Positions 23,673 through 31,345 of a stretch of 64,000 nucleotides of DNA are shown piece after piece (the stretch's first letter is position 1; each line of letters starts with the position of its first letter). The notes under the pieces were generated by a model. It made no database searches, had not been told where the DNA came from, and saw only the letters and a list, made by a program, of their open reading frames with translations. Both the position numbers and the translations under genes were made by a program. Source of the DNA: Paraburkholderia phenazinium (GTDB taxonomy: Bacteria > Pseudomonadota > Gammaproteobacteria > Burkholderiales > Burkholderiaceae); contig NZ_FNCJ01000009.1 in NCBI RefSeq assembly GCF_900100735.1, forward strand, positions 124,001-188,000, written 5' to 3'.

Positions 23673-24743
23673 ATGCGTATCACCGCTTTGATCCGCCTGC
23701 CGGCATTCGCCGCAGCCTGTACCTTTGCCGTCGTGCTGACCACCGCGCTCGGCACATGGTGGCTGGTGCGCGAACAGTCGCTGCAAACGGCCCGTGGCCA
23801 GTTCGAGCAGCGCGCCGCACATATCACGAGCGACCTGCAACAGGAACTGGCCACTTGCGAGTACGTGCTGCGCAGCGCGAGCGGCTTGCTGGCAGTGTCG
23901 CCCAACGTGACGCCCGAGGCCTGGCGGCAGTACGTGACGCGGCTCGATATGGACGACACGCTGTCCATCGTTCGTGCGCTCGGCTATGCCACGGTGGGAC
24001 GAAATGCGGGGCCGGCGTCTGCCGGGGACGTGCCGTTCGCGCCCGTCCAGTTGATGACGCCGGTGCGCGCCGGTGCGCCCGCCACCGGCTACGACCTGGG
24101 CCGCGACCCTACGCGGCGTGCTGCCCTGCTGCGCGCGCTGGACAACGGCGAGCTGACGCTCGATGCGCTGGCGGCGCAAGCAAGCGCGACGCTCGAGCCA
24201 CCTCACTCCCATTTCGAGCTGTATCTGCCGGTGTACGGCCATGCGGCGCGGGGGGATGGCGCAGAGGGCGCCCCTGCGGTGGCGAGTTCGGATGCTTCCT
24301 CGGCCTCTGCTGCCTCTGCTGCCTCTGCTGCCTCTGCTGCCTCTGCTGCCTCCGCGGCTATGGCGAGCGTTGCAGCCGATGCACATCCCGACTTCGACGG
24401 CGTGCTGGTCGCGGTCGTCGATCCCCGGCGGCTATTCGAGCGCGGCATGGCTCATCAGCCGGGGATCGATCTGCAGGTTTTGGCCGGCTCGCCTGCCACG
24501 ACGCTATATAGCTCGACGCTCAGCGAGACCACGAACGACGCAGCGCCGCTCGTGCGCAGGACCGACACGCTGCGCTTCGGCGGCGAGGCGCTCACGCTGG
24601 TCTACACCGCCAGTGAACGTTATCTCGCCGCCGGCAACGACTACGCCGCCATGACGGTATTGATCGCCGGGCTCGCCAGCGCATTGCTGCTGGCGGGTCT
24701 CGCGTGGCTGCTGGCGCGGGCCCGCAGCGGCATCTCCGCTTGA
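23673..24743 (+). CDS. CHASE-domain membrane sensor without output domain
   Basis: A 356-residue protein with a membrane helix near residues 8-30, a periplasmic CHASE-type domain (VLRSASGLLAVSPNVTPEAW, then RALGYATVG and an FELYLPVYG strand) and a second membrane helix (~325-350) close to the C-terminus. It ends shortly after that helix, so the usual GGDEF, EAL or kinase module is missing. A low-complexity Ser/Ala insert (about residues 208-232) is coded by 9-bp repeats. The frame allows ATG 23625, but 23673 starts directly before the first helix; neither has a strong ribosome-binding site. It may pair with a separate output protein or be a truncated receptor. Confidence 0.75.
   Translation: MRITALIRLPAFAAACTFAVVLTTALGTWWLVREQSLQTARGQFEQRAAHITSDLQQELATCEYVLRSASGLLAVSPNVTPEAWRQYVTRLDMDDTLSIVRALGYATVGRNAGPASAGDVPFAPVQLMTPVRAGAPATGYDLGRDPTRRAALLRALDNGELTLDALAAQASATLEPPHSHFELYLPVYGHAARGDGAEGAPAVASSDASSASAASAASAASAASAASAAMASVAADAHPDFDGVLVAVVDPRRLFERGMAHQPGIDLQVLAGSPATTLYSSTLSETTNDAAPLVRRTDTLRFGGEALTLVYTASERYLAAGNDYAAMTVLIAGLASALLLAGLAWLLARARSGISA
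24303..24356 (+). repeat. 9-bp tandem repeat in the CHASE gene
   Basis: GCCTCTGCT occurs five times without interruption (24303-24347), and a sixth unit differs at two positions. Each unit codes for Ala-Ser-Ala, so copy-number changes keep the frame. Confidence 0.9.
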
Positions 24744-24828
24744 GCGCCGCACGCGAGGCCTGGCATCTCGATCAGGCTGCGCAATCTGCGCCAGCCGCGG
24801 ACTCGAGCGCCCCGCGCCAGCGCCGTCC

Positions 24829-25818
24829 TCACACGGTGACGACAATCTTGCCGAACTGCTGGTTCGACTCCAGGTAGCGATGCGCGTCGACGATCTGATC
24901 GAGCGTGAACGTCCTGTCGATCACCGGTTTGAGGACGCCGCTCGCGAGGCCCTCGAGAATGAAACGCTTGGCCCGCTCGAGCCGCCCGGCGTCGGCCACG
25001 ATCTGCTTGTACTGGTAGCCATGGACCGTCAGCATCTTGCCCAGCACAGGAAACAGCGGGAACGGCGTTGCTTCGAGGTCGAGGGCGCCGTACTCGAACA
25101 GAATGCCGTGCGGCGCCAAGGCTTCGGCCAGCTTGGGCAGCATCGGGCCCACCACCGGATCGAAGGCGACACGCGCTCCCTTGCCGCCGGTAATCTCGTG
25201 CACGCGGGCCGGTAAATCCTCGTGGTCGGTGGCGATCACATGGTCAGCGCCGAATGCCAGCAGCGCGTCCTGCTTGGCGCGCGAGCGGGTGGTGGCAATC
25301 GTGGTCGCCCCCACGCTCTTCGCTATCTGGATCGCGGCCAGGCCGACGCTGCTCGATGCCGCGGTGACGATCACCGTGTCGCCCGCGCCGAGCTTCGCGA
25401 TCTCGATCAGCGCGCCCCATGCGGTCACATATTGCATCCAGACCGCGGCCGCTTCCGTCCAGCCGAGCGACGCCGGATGCTTCACCAGTAACGCGGCGGG
25501 CACGGTCGCCACTTCGCCGTAGGTGCCCCAGCGCGTGATCGAGAGCGGTGGAATCAGACTGACCGCATCGCCCACCGCCACCTCGGTCACGCCGCTGCCA
25601 AGCGCGCTCACGACACCCGCCGCTTCGTAACCGAGGCGCGCCGGAAACTCGCCGCCCTCCACGTACTGCCCTGAACGGAACATCGATTCGGCACGGTTCA
25701 GACCCAGCGCCTTCACCTGCAGCGTGACTTCACCGGCGCCGGGTGGCGCCACCTCGACGTCTTCGATTTTCAGTACTTCCGGACCGCCATGTTCATAGAA
25801 ACGCACGATTTTCGGCAT
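24829..25818 (-). CDS. Zinc-free MDR oxidoreductase (quinone oxidoreductase-like)
   Basis: A 329-residue medium-chain reductase. The GroES-like N-domain carries LGYEAAGVVSALGSGV, and the cofactor domain has VIVTAASSSVGLAAIQIA, the AASSSVG form typical of NADPH-dependent quinone and enone reductases. Zinc ligands are not present. It ends with a FGKIVVTV strand. It is divergent from a LysR regulator starting at 25920, and converges with the CHASE gene. This is the second such oxidoreductase/LysR pair in the window, but sequence similarity to the first is only family-level. Confidence 0.88.
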   Translation of the reverse strand: MPKIVRFYEHGGPEVLKIEDVEVAPPGAGEVTLQVKALGLNRAESMFRSGQYVEGGEFPARLGYEAAGVVSALGSGVTEVAVGDAVSLIPPLSITRWGTYGEVATVPAALLVKHPASLGWTEAAAVWMQYVTAWGALIEIAKLGAGDTVIVTAASSSVGLAAIQIAKSVGATTIATTRSRAKQDALLAFGADHVIATDHEDLPARVHEITGGKGARVAFDPVVGPMLPKLAEALAPHGILFEYGALDLEATPFPLFPVLGKMLTVHGYQYKQIVADAGRLERAKRFILEGLASGVLKPVIDRTFTLDQIVDAHRYLESNQQFGKIVVTV

Positions 25819-25919
25819 CTTTCTTCTCCAACACGTTGATGTGCAACCACTATAATTGCCGCCACACCGTAGATAAATCGCACTTCCAACCCTTCTATTG
25901 AAACATCTGATTTCTAATC
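25819..25919. promoter_or_regulatory. Divergent promoter region between oxidoreductase and LysR
   Basis: The 101-bp gap is AT-richer than its surroundings and contains CTATAATTG near 25849-25857, a plausible -10 in one direction. No perfect palindrome was found; a LysR box of T-N11-A form is likely but not resolved. Confidence 0.4.
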
Positions 25920-26807
25920 ATGGATCGTTTGACCAGCATGGCGGTCTTCGTGAAGGCAGCGGAAACCGGATCGTTTACGGCTGCGGCCGCCGCCCTCGGC
26001 ATCTCGTCGCAGATGGTGGGCAAGCACATCCGCTTTCTCGAGGCGCGCTACGGCATGCAGCTCATCAACCGCACAACCCGCCGCCAAAGCCTGACGGAAG
26101 CGGGTCATGCGTTTTTCGAAGGCAGCAAGGCGGTCTTGCTGGAGGCGAACGCCACCGAAGCGCTCGCCGCCAACCTGCTCGCGGCGCCGCGTGGCAAGCT
26201 CAAGGTGAATGCGCCAGTGAGCTTCGGCGCGCACAGCCTCACGCCCATGGTGGCGCAGTATCTGCGGCAATATCCGGAGGTACAGGTCGATCTGACCTTG
26301 AGCGACCGTGTCGTCGATCTGGTCGACGAAGGCTATGACGCCGTGATCCGCATCGCCCCGCTTACGGATTCCGGGCTGATTGCACGGCAACTGGCGCCGT
26401 ACCGGCTCGTGACCTGTGCGGCGCCCGCTTACCTCGCCGAACGCGGCATCCCGAGCCGGCCCGAGGATCTGACCAATCACGAATGCCTCGGCTTTGCGTT
26501 TTCGACGCGCCCGCCTATGGCGGAATGGGAGTTCGTCAGCGCCCAAGGCGTGCATACGGTGCGCGTGACCAGCCGGTTTTCGATCAACAATGGCCAGGGC
26601 TTGCGCAGCGCGGCGCTGGCGGGCCTCGGCATCATCCAGCAGCCACGCGAGATGCTCAACGACGATCTCGCAAGCGGCCGGCTGGTGCAGGTGCTGCCTG
26701 CTTACGAAGCGCCGGCGCGGCCGATGTACCTGCTATTCGCCCAGGACCGCCGGCCCACCCCGAAGCTGCGCAGCTTTGTTGACTTCGTGGTGGCGGCATT
26801 CGGCTGA
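25920..26807 (+). CDS. LysR family transcriptional regulator
   Basis: A 295-residue regulator. The N-terminal helix-turn-helix reads TGSFTAAAAALGISSQMVGKHIRFLE, and LINRTTRRQSLTEAG marks the wing and linker start. The effector domain begins near residue 90. The MDRLTSMAVFVKAAETGSF start is that of the CrgA/AaeR-type branch. ATG 25920 is chosen because it gives the family N-terminus; the ribosome-binding site is weak. It probably controls the divergent oxidoreductase. It shares the SQMVGKHIR/SAMVGKHIR recognition helix and the TRRQSLTE wing with the LysR at 53566-54450. Confidence 0.9.
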   Translation: MDRLTSMAVFVKAAETGSFTAAAAALGISSQMVGKHIRFLEARYGMQLINRTTRRQSLTEAGHAFFEGSKAVLLEANATEALAANLLAAPRGKLKVNAPVSFGAHSLTPMVAQYLRQYPEVQVDLTLSDRVVDLVDEGYDAVIRIAPLTDSGLIARQLAPYRLVTCAAPAYLAERGIPSRPEDLTNHECLGFAFSTRPPMAEWEFVSAQGVHTVRVTSRFSINNGQGLRSAALAGLGIIQQPREMLNDDLASGRLVQVLPAYEAPARPMYLLFAQDRRPTPKLRSFVDFVVAAFG

Positions 26808-26934
26808 CGACGAGGTGTTTCGGCGCCTGGCTGACAGGCTCCCTTTACGGATCACAGGCTGTTCAGCCGGTGCCGCATTTGAGCAGGACTGCGGATTGCT
26901 ACTTCAAGGGTGTGTTCACCCTAGGGAGTACGAG

Positions 26935-27105
26935 ATGAGCGAAACCCGCCAAAATCCGCAACCGGATCTCCAGCATCCGCAGCCAGCCAGTCACAGCGAC
27001 AACGAAAAGAGCAAATTACCGGAACGGCACGACGAGATGCGCAAGCAGTCGCCGGCCGACCGCCCCGGCAAGAAGCCGGGAGACGGTGAGCCGTCGGTGA
27101 GCTAG
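26935..27105 (+). CDS. Small hydrophilic hypothetical protein
   Basis: A 56-residue highly charged, Gln/Pro/Lys-rich protein (SETRQNPQPDLQHPQ, then a Lys/Arg-rich half). AGGGAG sits about 6 nt before ATG 26935, which supports real translation. The sequence looks intrinsically disordered and has no hydrophobic core. No family recognised; such small charged proteins in these genomes are often stress-induced, which is only an analogy. Confidence 0.5.
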   Translation: MSETRQNPQPDLQHPQPASHSDNEKSKLPERHDEMRKQSPADRPGKKPGDGEPSVS

Positions 27106-27123
27106 CCGCAGGGGCCCACCACT

Positions 27124-27345
27124 CTACGCGGGGCTGGCGTTGTTCGCGCAGGGACTTGCCAGCCACTTTTGATCGATCGTCAAGCGTTGGATCTGCCTGG
27201 CGGCCAGTTTTCCCATCCGGGTTGCGTCCGCCTCCACCGTCGATCCGCTGTTCCCCACCTTGTCCACTACGTCCAGTGCGCTGCCGAGCGCCTTCGAGCC
27301 GCGACAGGCGGGCAAACGGGCCGCGTATAGCGGGCCCTTGGGCCT
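27124..27345 (-). CDS. Uncertain ORF directly after the ABC permease stop
   Basis: After the TAG of the permease (27346-27348) the same frame stays open for 73 codons to a stop at 27124. The product is hydrophilic with two cysteines (ACRGSKALG, ARQIQRLTIDQKWL, SPC). There is no ATG; a TTG at 27315 is possible but has no ribosome-binding site. It may be a decayed gene end or an accidental frame. No family recognised. Confidence 0.2.
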   Translation of the reverse strand, partial: RPKGPLYAARLPACRGSKALGSALDVVDKVGNSGSTVEADATRMGKLAARQIQRLTIDQKWLASPCANNASPA

Positions 27346-28071
27346 CTACTCCCCTGCCACCGGTTGCGCGGTGGCACGCACATGCGCGGCCGTGGTGCGG
27401 CCCGTGCGTGTGAGCCAGTAGGTCGCAATCCGGTCGAGCGCGGTGCACATGACCAGATAGACGAAACCGACGAACAGGAATATCTGTATGGGATAGACCA
27501 TCAGGCGGTTATTCACCTGGGTCGCCATGAACGACAGTTCGCCGACGCCGACGATATACGCAAGCGAGGTGTCTTTCACCAGTGTGACCCATTGGTTCAC
27601 GAACGACGGCGTCATGATGCGGATCGCCTGCGGCAGCAATACATAACGCAAGGTTTGCATGCGTGTGAGCCCGAGCGACAGCCCTGCCTGCCATTGACCC
27701 GCGCCGACCGCCAGAATGCCGGCGTGGACCGAATGCGCGAGATATGCGCCGCCGATCAGCGAGAGCGCGCAGATCACCGCCGCGAGTCCCGGCACATTGA
27801 CATGGAACACGACCGGCAGCAGGAAAAACGTCCAGAAGATCAGCATCAGCACGGGAATCGCGCGAAAAAAGCCGATCACTAGAAGCAAGGGGACGCGCGT
27901 AATGCGGCCGGCCATCGCCAGCGCGATGCCGCCTGCCACGCCTAGCAAAGCGGAGGCGAGCGCCGAGCTCACCGCCAGCACGAGCGTCAGAGCCGCCCCG
28001 CCCAGCGGCCCCTCGGGAAACGCGCCGACCAGCAGATACGGCAGGTTGTTGACGAACAGCGACCATTCCAT
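27346..28071 (-). CDS. Amino-acid ABC transporter permease (second)
   Basis: A 241-residue inner-membrane permease of the polar amino-acid (HisMQ/GltJK) type with about five membrane helices. The EAA loop that contacts the ATPase reads HAGILAVGAGQWQAGLSLGL around residue 105-124, followed by VLLPQAIRIMTPSF. It starts 2 bp after the other permease and is therefore co-transcribed with it. Together with the upstream substrate-binding protein it imports an acidic or polar amino acid. The downstream end shows no ATPase gene. Confidence 0.87.
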   Translation of the reverse strand: MEWSLFVNNLPYLLVGAFPEGPLGGAALTLVLAVSSALASALLGVAGGIALAMAGRITRVPLLLVIGFFRAIPVLMLIFWTFFLLPVVFHVNVPGLAAVICALSLIGGAYLAHSVHAGILAVGAGQWQAGLSLGLTRMQTLRYVLLPQAIRIMTPSFVNQWVTLVKDTSLAYIVGVGELSFMATQVNNRLMVYPIQIFLFVGFVYLVMCTALDRIATYWLTRTGRTTAAHVRATAQPVAGE

Positions 28072-28073
28072 GG

Positions 28074-28799
28074 TTAGCGCCTCGCCAGCGACGGGTCACG
28101 CCGATGCGTGACGACATGGGAGAGCGCCTCGATCAACGCGACGGCAGCGATATACAGCACGGTCGCCACACCGAATGCGGCGAAGGTCTGAAAGGTCTCC
28201 GTCTCCACCTGACGGGCCGCATACGACAATTCCGCGAGGCCGATCGCCATGGTTAGCGAGGAGTTCTTGACGAGGTTCATGTACTGGCCGAACAGCGGCA
28301 GCAACGAGATCCGCACCGCCTGTGGCAACACGACATAGCGGAACGCCTGCCGTGGCGTCAGTCCGAGCGCCGCGGCGGCATGATGCTGGCCGGACGGTAC
28401 GCCGCGCAATCCCGCCTCGAACTCCTCGGCGATAAAGGCCGCCGAGTAGCAAGTGAGCCCGAGCCAGCCGGCTACGAATTCGAATGACGGCCAATGCACC
28501 GACAGCCACGCCAGATGGACGCGGTGTGGCGCGTTGAGCCATTGCATCAAGGCATCGGGCAACAAAGTCGCCACGCCGAAATACCAGAACAGCAACTGGA
28601 CCAGCAAGGGCGTGTTGCGAAACACGACCACATAGGCGCGCGCGGCGTGGCGCAGCGGCCGGAGGCGGGCGTGACGGCACATCGCGAGGCCAAACCCCGC
28701 CAGCGTTGCGGCAATCGCCGCAGAGAGCGCAAGGCCCAGCGTGACGCCGAACCCAAGCCACAACCACATCAGATACTTCGGGGCGAGCCACGCCTGCAT
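28074..28799 (-). CDS. Amino-acid ABC transporter permease (first)
   Basis: A 241-residue permease of the same type as its downstream neighbour. The EAA-like loop is EEFEAGLRGVPSGQHHAAAALGL, followed by VVLPQAVRISLLPLFGQYMNLVK. The two permeases would form the heterodimeric channel, as GltJ and GltK do. It is preceded by a strong hairpin that separates it from the substrate-binding protein gene, suggesting lower expression of the membrane part than of the binding protein. Confidence 0.87.
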   Translation of the reverse strand: MQAWLAPKYLMWLWLGFGVTLGLALSAAIAATLAGFGLAMCRHARLRPLRHAARAYVVVFRNTPLLVQLLFWYFGVATLLPDALMQWLNAPHRVHLAWLSVHWPSFEFVAGWLGLTCYSAAFIAEEFEAGLRGVPSGQHHAAAALGLTPRQAFRYVVLPQAVRISLLPLFGQYMNLVKNSSLTMAIGLAELSYAARQVETETFQTFAAFGVATVLYIAAVALIEALSHVVTHRRDPSLARR

Positions 28800-28834
28800 T
28801 ATCGGACCTGCTGGATTTCATCGAGCTGTAAAAC

Positions 28835-28866
28835 GCAACCGGGCACGCGTTGGCGTGCCCGGTTGC
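28835..28866 (-). terminator. Intercistronic hairpin between binding protein and permeases
   Basis: A perfect 14-bp inverted repeat: GCAACCGGGCACGC at 28835-28848, a 4-nt loop, and GCGTGCCCGGTTGC at 28853-28866. On the minus strand it is followed by GTTTTAC, a short T-run, so it may partly terminate or protect the 3' end of the binding-protein mRNA. Confidence 0.7.
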
Positions 28867-28898
28867 TACCATCGTTTCAGAAGGCTATTCAGCCTGCC

Positions 28899-29711
28899 TC
28901 AAACCTTGTCGCCAATCTTGAAGATGCGCACGAGCGGCGTCTTCGTCTGCGGGCCAAACCAGCGGTTATAGATCTTGCCAGCCGAGCCGTCGGCTTCAAG
29001 CCCCTTCAACGTGGTATTGACGAAGGCCGTCAGGCGCGTCTCGCCCTTCGGGATGCCGACACCCATATAGTCGTTCGAGATGGTGAACGGCGGGATCTCG
29101 TAGTTCTGCTTGTCCGGCACATTGGCGAGCAGGCCAACCAGCTTCGGACCATCCTGAGTGATCGCCTGAACGTTGCCCGCGCGCAAGGCCGCAAACGCGA
29201 ACGGCGTGTCGTCATAAGCCACGATGGTGGCTTGCGGGAATTTCTCGCGCAGCGTGATCTCGTTGGTGGTGCCCTTGTCGGCGCCCACACGCAGGCTATT
29301 GAGCTGGTCCGGCGACTTCAGCACGCCCTTCTTCGCGAGGAACTGCTGACCCGACGAAAAATAAGGAATACTGAAATCGACCTGCTTGGCGCGTTCGTCC
29401 GTGATCGTGAAGTTGGCGAGCACCAGATCGACCTTGCTGGACGTGAGGAACGGAATCCGGTTGGCCGGGTTGGTCGGCTGCAGTTCGAGTTTCACGCCGA
29501 GCTTGTCGGCCAGCGCCTTCGCGTAGTCGACATCGAGGCCCACGATATGGTTGGTTGCGGGGTCGACGAAGCCGAACGGCGGGTTGCTATCGAAGGTGGC
29601 GACGCGCAGCACGCCGGCTTTCTTGATGTCGTCAAGGCGGTCGGCGTGAGCGACGCCCGAGACCGCGAACGTTAACCCCATGAACCATGCCGCGAGCGTT
29701 CTGGATTTCAT
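28899..29711 (-). CDS. Polar amino-acid ABC transporter substrate-binding protein
   Basis: A 270-residue periplasmic protein of the SBP_bac_3 family. A signal peptide of ~23 residues ends AHA; the mature part starts DRLDDIKKAGVLRVATF, with the typical GLDVDYAKALADKLG, and LANFTITDERAKQVDFSIPY signature. The most similar group is glutamate/aspartate or cystine-type binding proteins, so the ligand is likely an acidic or small polar amino acid. The start is ATG 29711; the open frame extends 16 codons further, without signal-peptide logic. It is the first gene of the transporter operon. Confidence 0.88.
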   Translation of the reverse strand: MKSRTLAAWFMGLTFAVSGVAHADRLDDIKKAGVLRVATFDSNPPFGFVDPATNHIVGLDVDYAKALADKLGVKLELQPTNPANRIPFLTSSKVDLVLANFTITDERAKQVDFSIPYFSSGQQFLAKKGVLKSPDQLNSLRVGADKGTTNEITLREKFPQATIVAYDDTPFAFAALRAGNVQAITQDGPKLVGLLANVPDKQNYEIPPFTISNDYMGVGIPKGETRLTAFVNTTLKGLEADGSAGKIYNRWFGPQTKTPLVRIFKIGDKV

Positions 29712-29976
29712 TTTTATGGACCTTCTTGTGCGAGTGTGTGTGGCGGCCGGGTAGCGCAACCCGGCAATCTAGTGAAGTACCTGGCACCGTTCGAGCGATG
29801 CACGAGCGCCACCTTAGCAGCCAGGGCCCACCCTGCAGAACCAAGAAATGTTCCTGTAATAAGCGGCTTTTCTGCTAAGCAACGCGGTGATTTGCAAAGA
29901 CCGATTCGTCGTTTGCCGCGCCGCCGAACGCTGACTAGGATCGAGGCTCCGCAATCAGATCTTGAGGAGACTTGCG
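29712..29976. other. Divergent intergenic region
   Basis: 265 bp between the binding-protein gene and a small plus-strand gene. It presumably contains the ABC operon promoter. No clear operator or hairpin is seen. Confidence 0.35.
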
Positions 29977-30198
29977 ATGTCCGAGCGTGCCGCTTTCAAG
30001 CCACGGGTGATCGAACCGGTGGCTGCCAATCAACCCGAGGGTCTCGGACTCGCGGTCGAGCTGTGGCTGGCGCGTCCGGTCGAAGGTATCGCCGGGCGCG
30101 CGGTGCAGATTCATTTGCGCGGCGATGCGCGGATGGCCCAGGCCGAGGCCCTGCGCGACCTGCTGCATCAATTGGGCACAGATATCGTTATCGCGTGA
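29977..30198 (+). CDS. Small conserved-looking hypothetical protein
   Basis: A 73-residue soluble protein (start MSERAAFKPRVIEPVA, with LAVELWLARPVEG and LRDLLHQLGTDIVIA). GAGGAG lies 8 nt before the ATG, and the hydrophobic/polar pattern suggests a small alpha/beta domain. No cysteine and no membrane segment. Function unknown. It stands alone between the ABC operon and the DUF4148-type genes. Confidence 0.6.
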   Translation: MSERAAFKPRVIEPVAANQPEGLGLAVELWLARPVEGIAGRAVQIHLRGDARMAQAEALRDLLHQLGTDIVIA

Positions 30199-30447
30199 CG
30201 CCAGCGCGGCGCAGCGCCTGCGCCGCCCTCCGGGCCGCTCCCCCCGCTCTCCCCGCTCCGCCTTGCCCGGCGGCCCTGAGCGGATTAGCCGCCAATCCGG
30301 AACAGTCATTTCGAACTATCGATACAAAGTTTCGATAGCTAGGGTATACACTGGCTCCATCGACGTTGCAGACACCCCAGGCAAACCTCACCGGCCCCTG
30401 TCGCGACGCCTCCCCGAGTTGAAGTCGAAACGTTTATGGAGTCCATC
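30199..30447 (+). promoter_or_regulatory. Upstream region of DUF4148-type genes with inverted repeat
   Basis: CTATCGA (30316-30322) and TCGATAG (30332-30338) form a perfect inverted repeat with a 9-bp spacer, and TATACA at 30345-30350 could be the -10 element. The repeat overlaps where a -35 should be, suggesting an activator or repressor site. Confidence 0.45.
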
Positions 30448-30717
30448 ATGAAGACCAAGTTCGTTGCCGCTCTGCTGGTTGCCGCCTCTGCCACCCTCGC
30501 TGCCCCCGCCTTTGCAAGCGGCTATGGTCCGGCGCCGTTTTATCGTCCGACTGTTGGCGCACCTGCGTCGCAACAAGGCCAGAGCGCCCAGACCGTTGCT
30601 GCTGAGCGTGCCAATGTCACTGCTAACAGCTCGTACGGCGGCGTAGCTGAGCAAAGCTCGCAATCGGGTTCGCGTGAAGCGGTTAGCGGTCCGCGTTCGG
30701 TGTTCTTCGGCCATTAA
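30448..30717 (+). CDS. Small secreted protein, DUF4148-like
   Basis: An 89-residue exported protein: Lys-containing start, hydrophobic core and AFA cleavage site give a signal peptide of about 22 residues. The mature part is Ser/Gln/Ala-rich and ends GPRSVFFGH. It resembles the DUF4148 proteins that are abundant in Burkholderia relatives, although it lacks their LTRAEV helix. GGAG lies 6 nt before ATG 30448; an upstream ATG at 30436 is less well placed. It is followed by a similar gene and may share a transcript with it. Confidence 0.7.
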   Translation: MKTKFVAALLVAASATLAAPAFASGYGPAPFYRPTVGAPASQQGQSAQTVAAERANVTANSSYGGVAEQSSQSGSREAVSGPRSVFFGH

Positions 30718-30794
30718 GCCGCGCTTTTCACCGTACTCGCCGTAATGAATCTGCTGTTGGCAAGGCCAAAAACAATCTTCGGAGGTCAAATATC

Positions 30795-31127
30795 ATGAAG
30801 TCGCTCATTCAAGCTGTTGCTATTGCTGCTGTTCTCGCCAGCCCGGTGGTTTCGTTTGCCCAGTCGTCGAACCAGCCGCTGACCCGCGCGGAAGTGCGTG
30901 CGCAACTGGTGCAGCTGGAACAAGCCGGTTATTCGCCCGCTCGCGGTCGTGACCCGTACTACCCGACGGACATCCAGGCCGCTGAAGCACGCGTCGCTGC
31001 GCAAAACGCTACGGCGCAAGCCGAGACCACGGGTTACGGTCCGGCCACAAGCGGTAGCTCGCAGTCTGGCCAACGTGCCGAAGTCACCGCTAGCCCGTAC
31101 TCGGTGCCGGTCTACGTCGGTCATTGA
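30795..31127 (+). CDS. DUF4148 secreted protein
   Basis: A 110-residue periplasmic protein with a signal peptide ending SFA. The mature N-terminus shows the DUF4148 core LTRAEVRAQLVQLEQAGYSPA and DPYYPTDIQAAEARVAAQ. GGAGG is 9 nt before the ATG. These proteins are of unknown function and often respond to stress. The last residues (YVGH) parallel the FFGH end of the upstream gene, hinting that the two arose by duplication. A strong terminator follows. Confidence 0.88.
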   Translation: MKSLIQAVAIAAVLASPVVSFAQSSNQPLTRAEVRAQLVQLEQAGYSPARGRDPYYPTDIQAAEARVAAQNATAQAETTGYGPATSGSSQSGQRAEVTASPYSVPVYVGH

Positions 31128-31173
31128 TCGGCGTGCTGTATGAGGACAGGGCCGCTTGAACGGCTCGCCAACG

Positions 31174-31210
31174 AAACAGGCCCGCGCTAGCCGTCCACGC
31201 GGGCCTGTTT
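31174..31210 (+). terminator. Intrinsic terminator after the DUF4148 gene
   Basis: AAACAGGCCCGCG (31174-31186) pairs with CGCGGGCCTGTTT (31198-31210) across an 11-nt loop, a 13-bp stem with terminal A-T pairs. The arrangement is symmetric, so it may work in both directions. Confidence 0.8.
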
Positions 31211-31345
31211 GCCAATACCGGACTCCTCCGTCTCCAGATGCCTGGTGACTTCGCCCAGCACTAGATGGCTGGGCTTTTTTCGTGCACTTTCCTGCTTTTT
31301 TCGTGCTAACCGGCGAGGTACGCGCCCCTCCCCAAACGCAGCCCC

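Noticed and set aside
22029..24743. Frames opposite cbpA and the CHASE gene over 200 codons long
   Set aside because: High-GC shadow frames with Arg/Pro-rich products and no recognisable domains.
28835..28866. Strong end-of-operon terminator
   Set aside because: The T-run after the stem is only four bases and the permease genes follow in the same direction, so I call it an intercistronic hairpin with partial termination.
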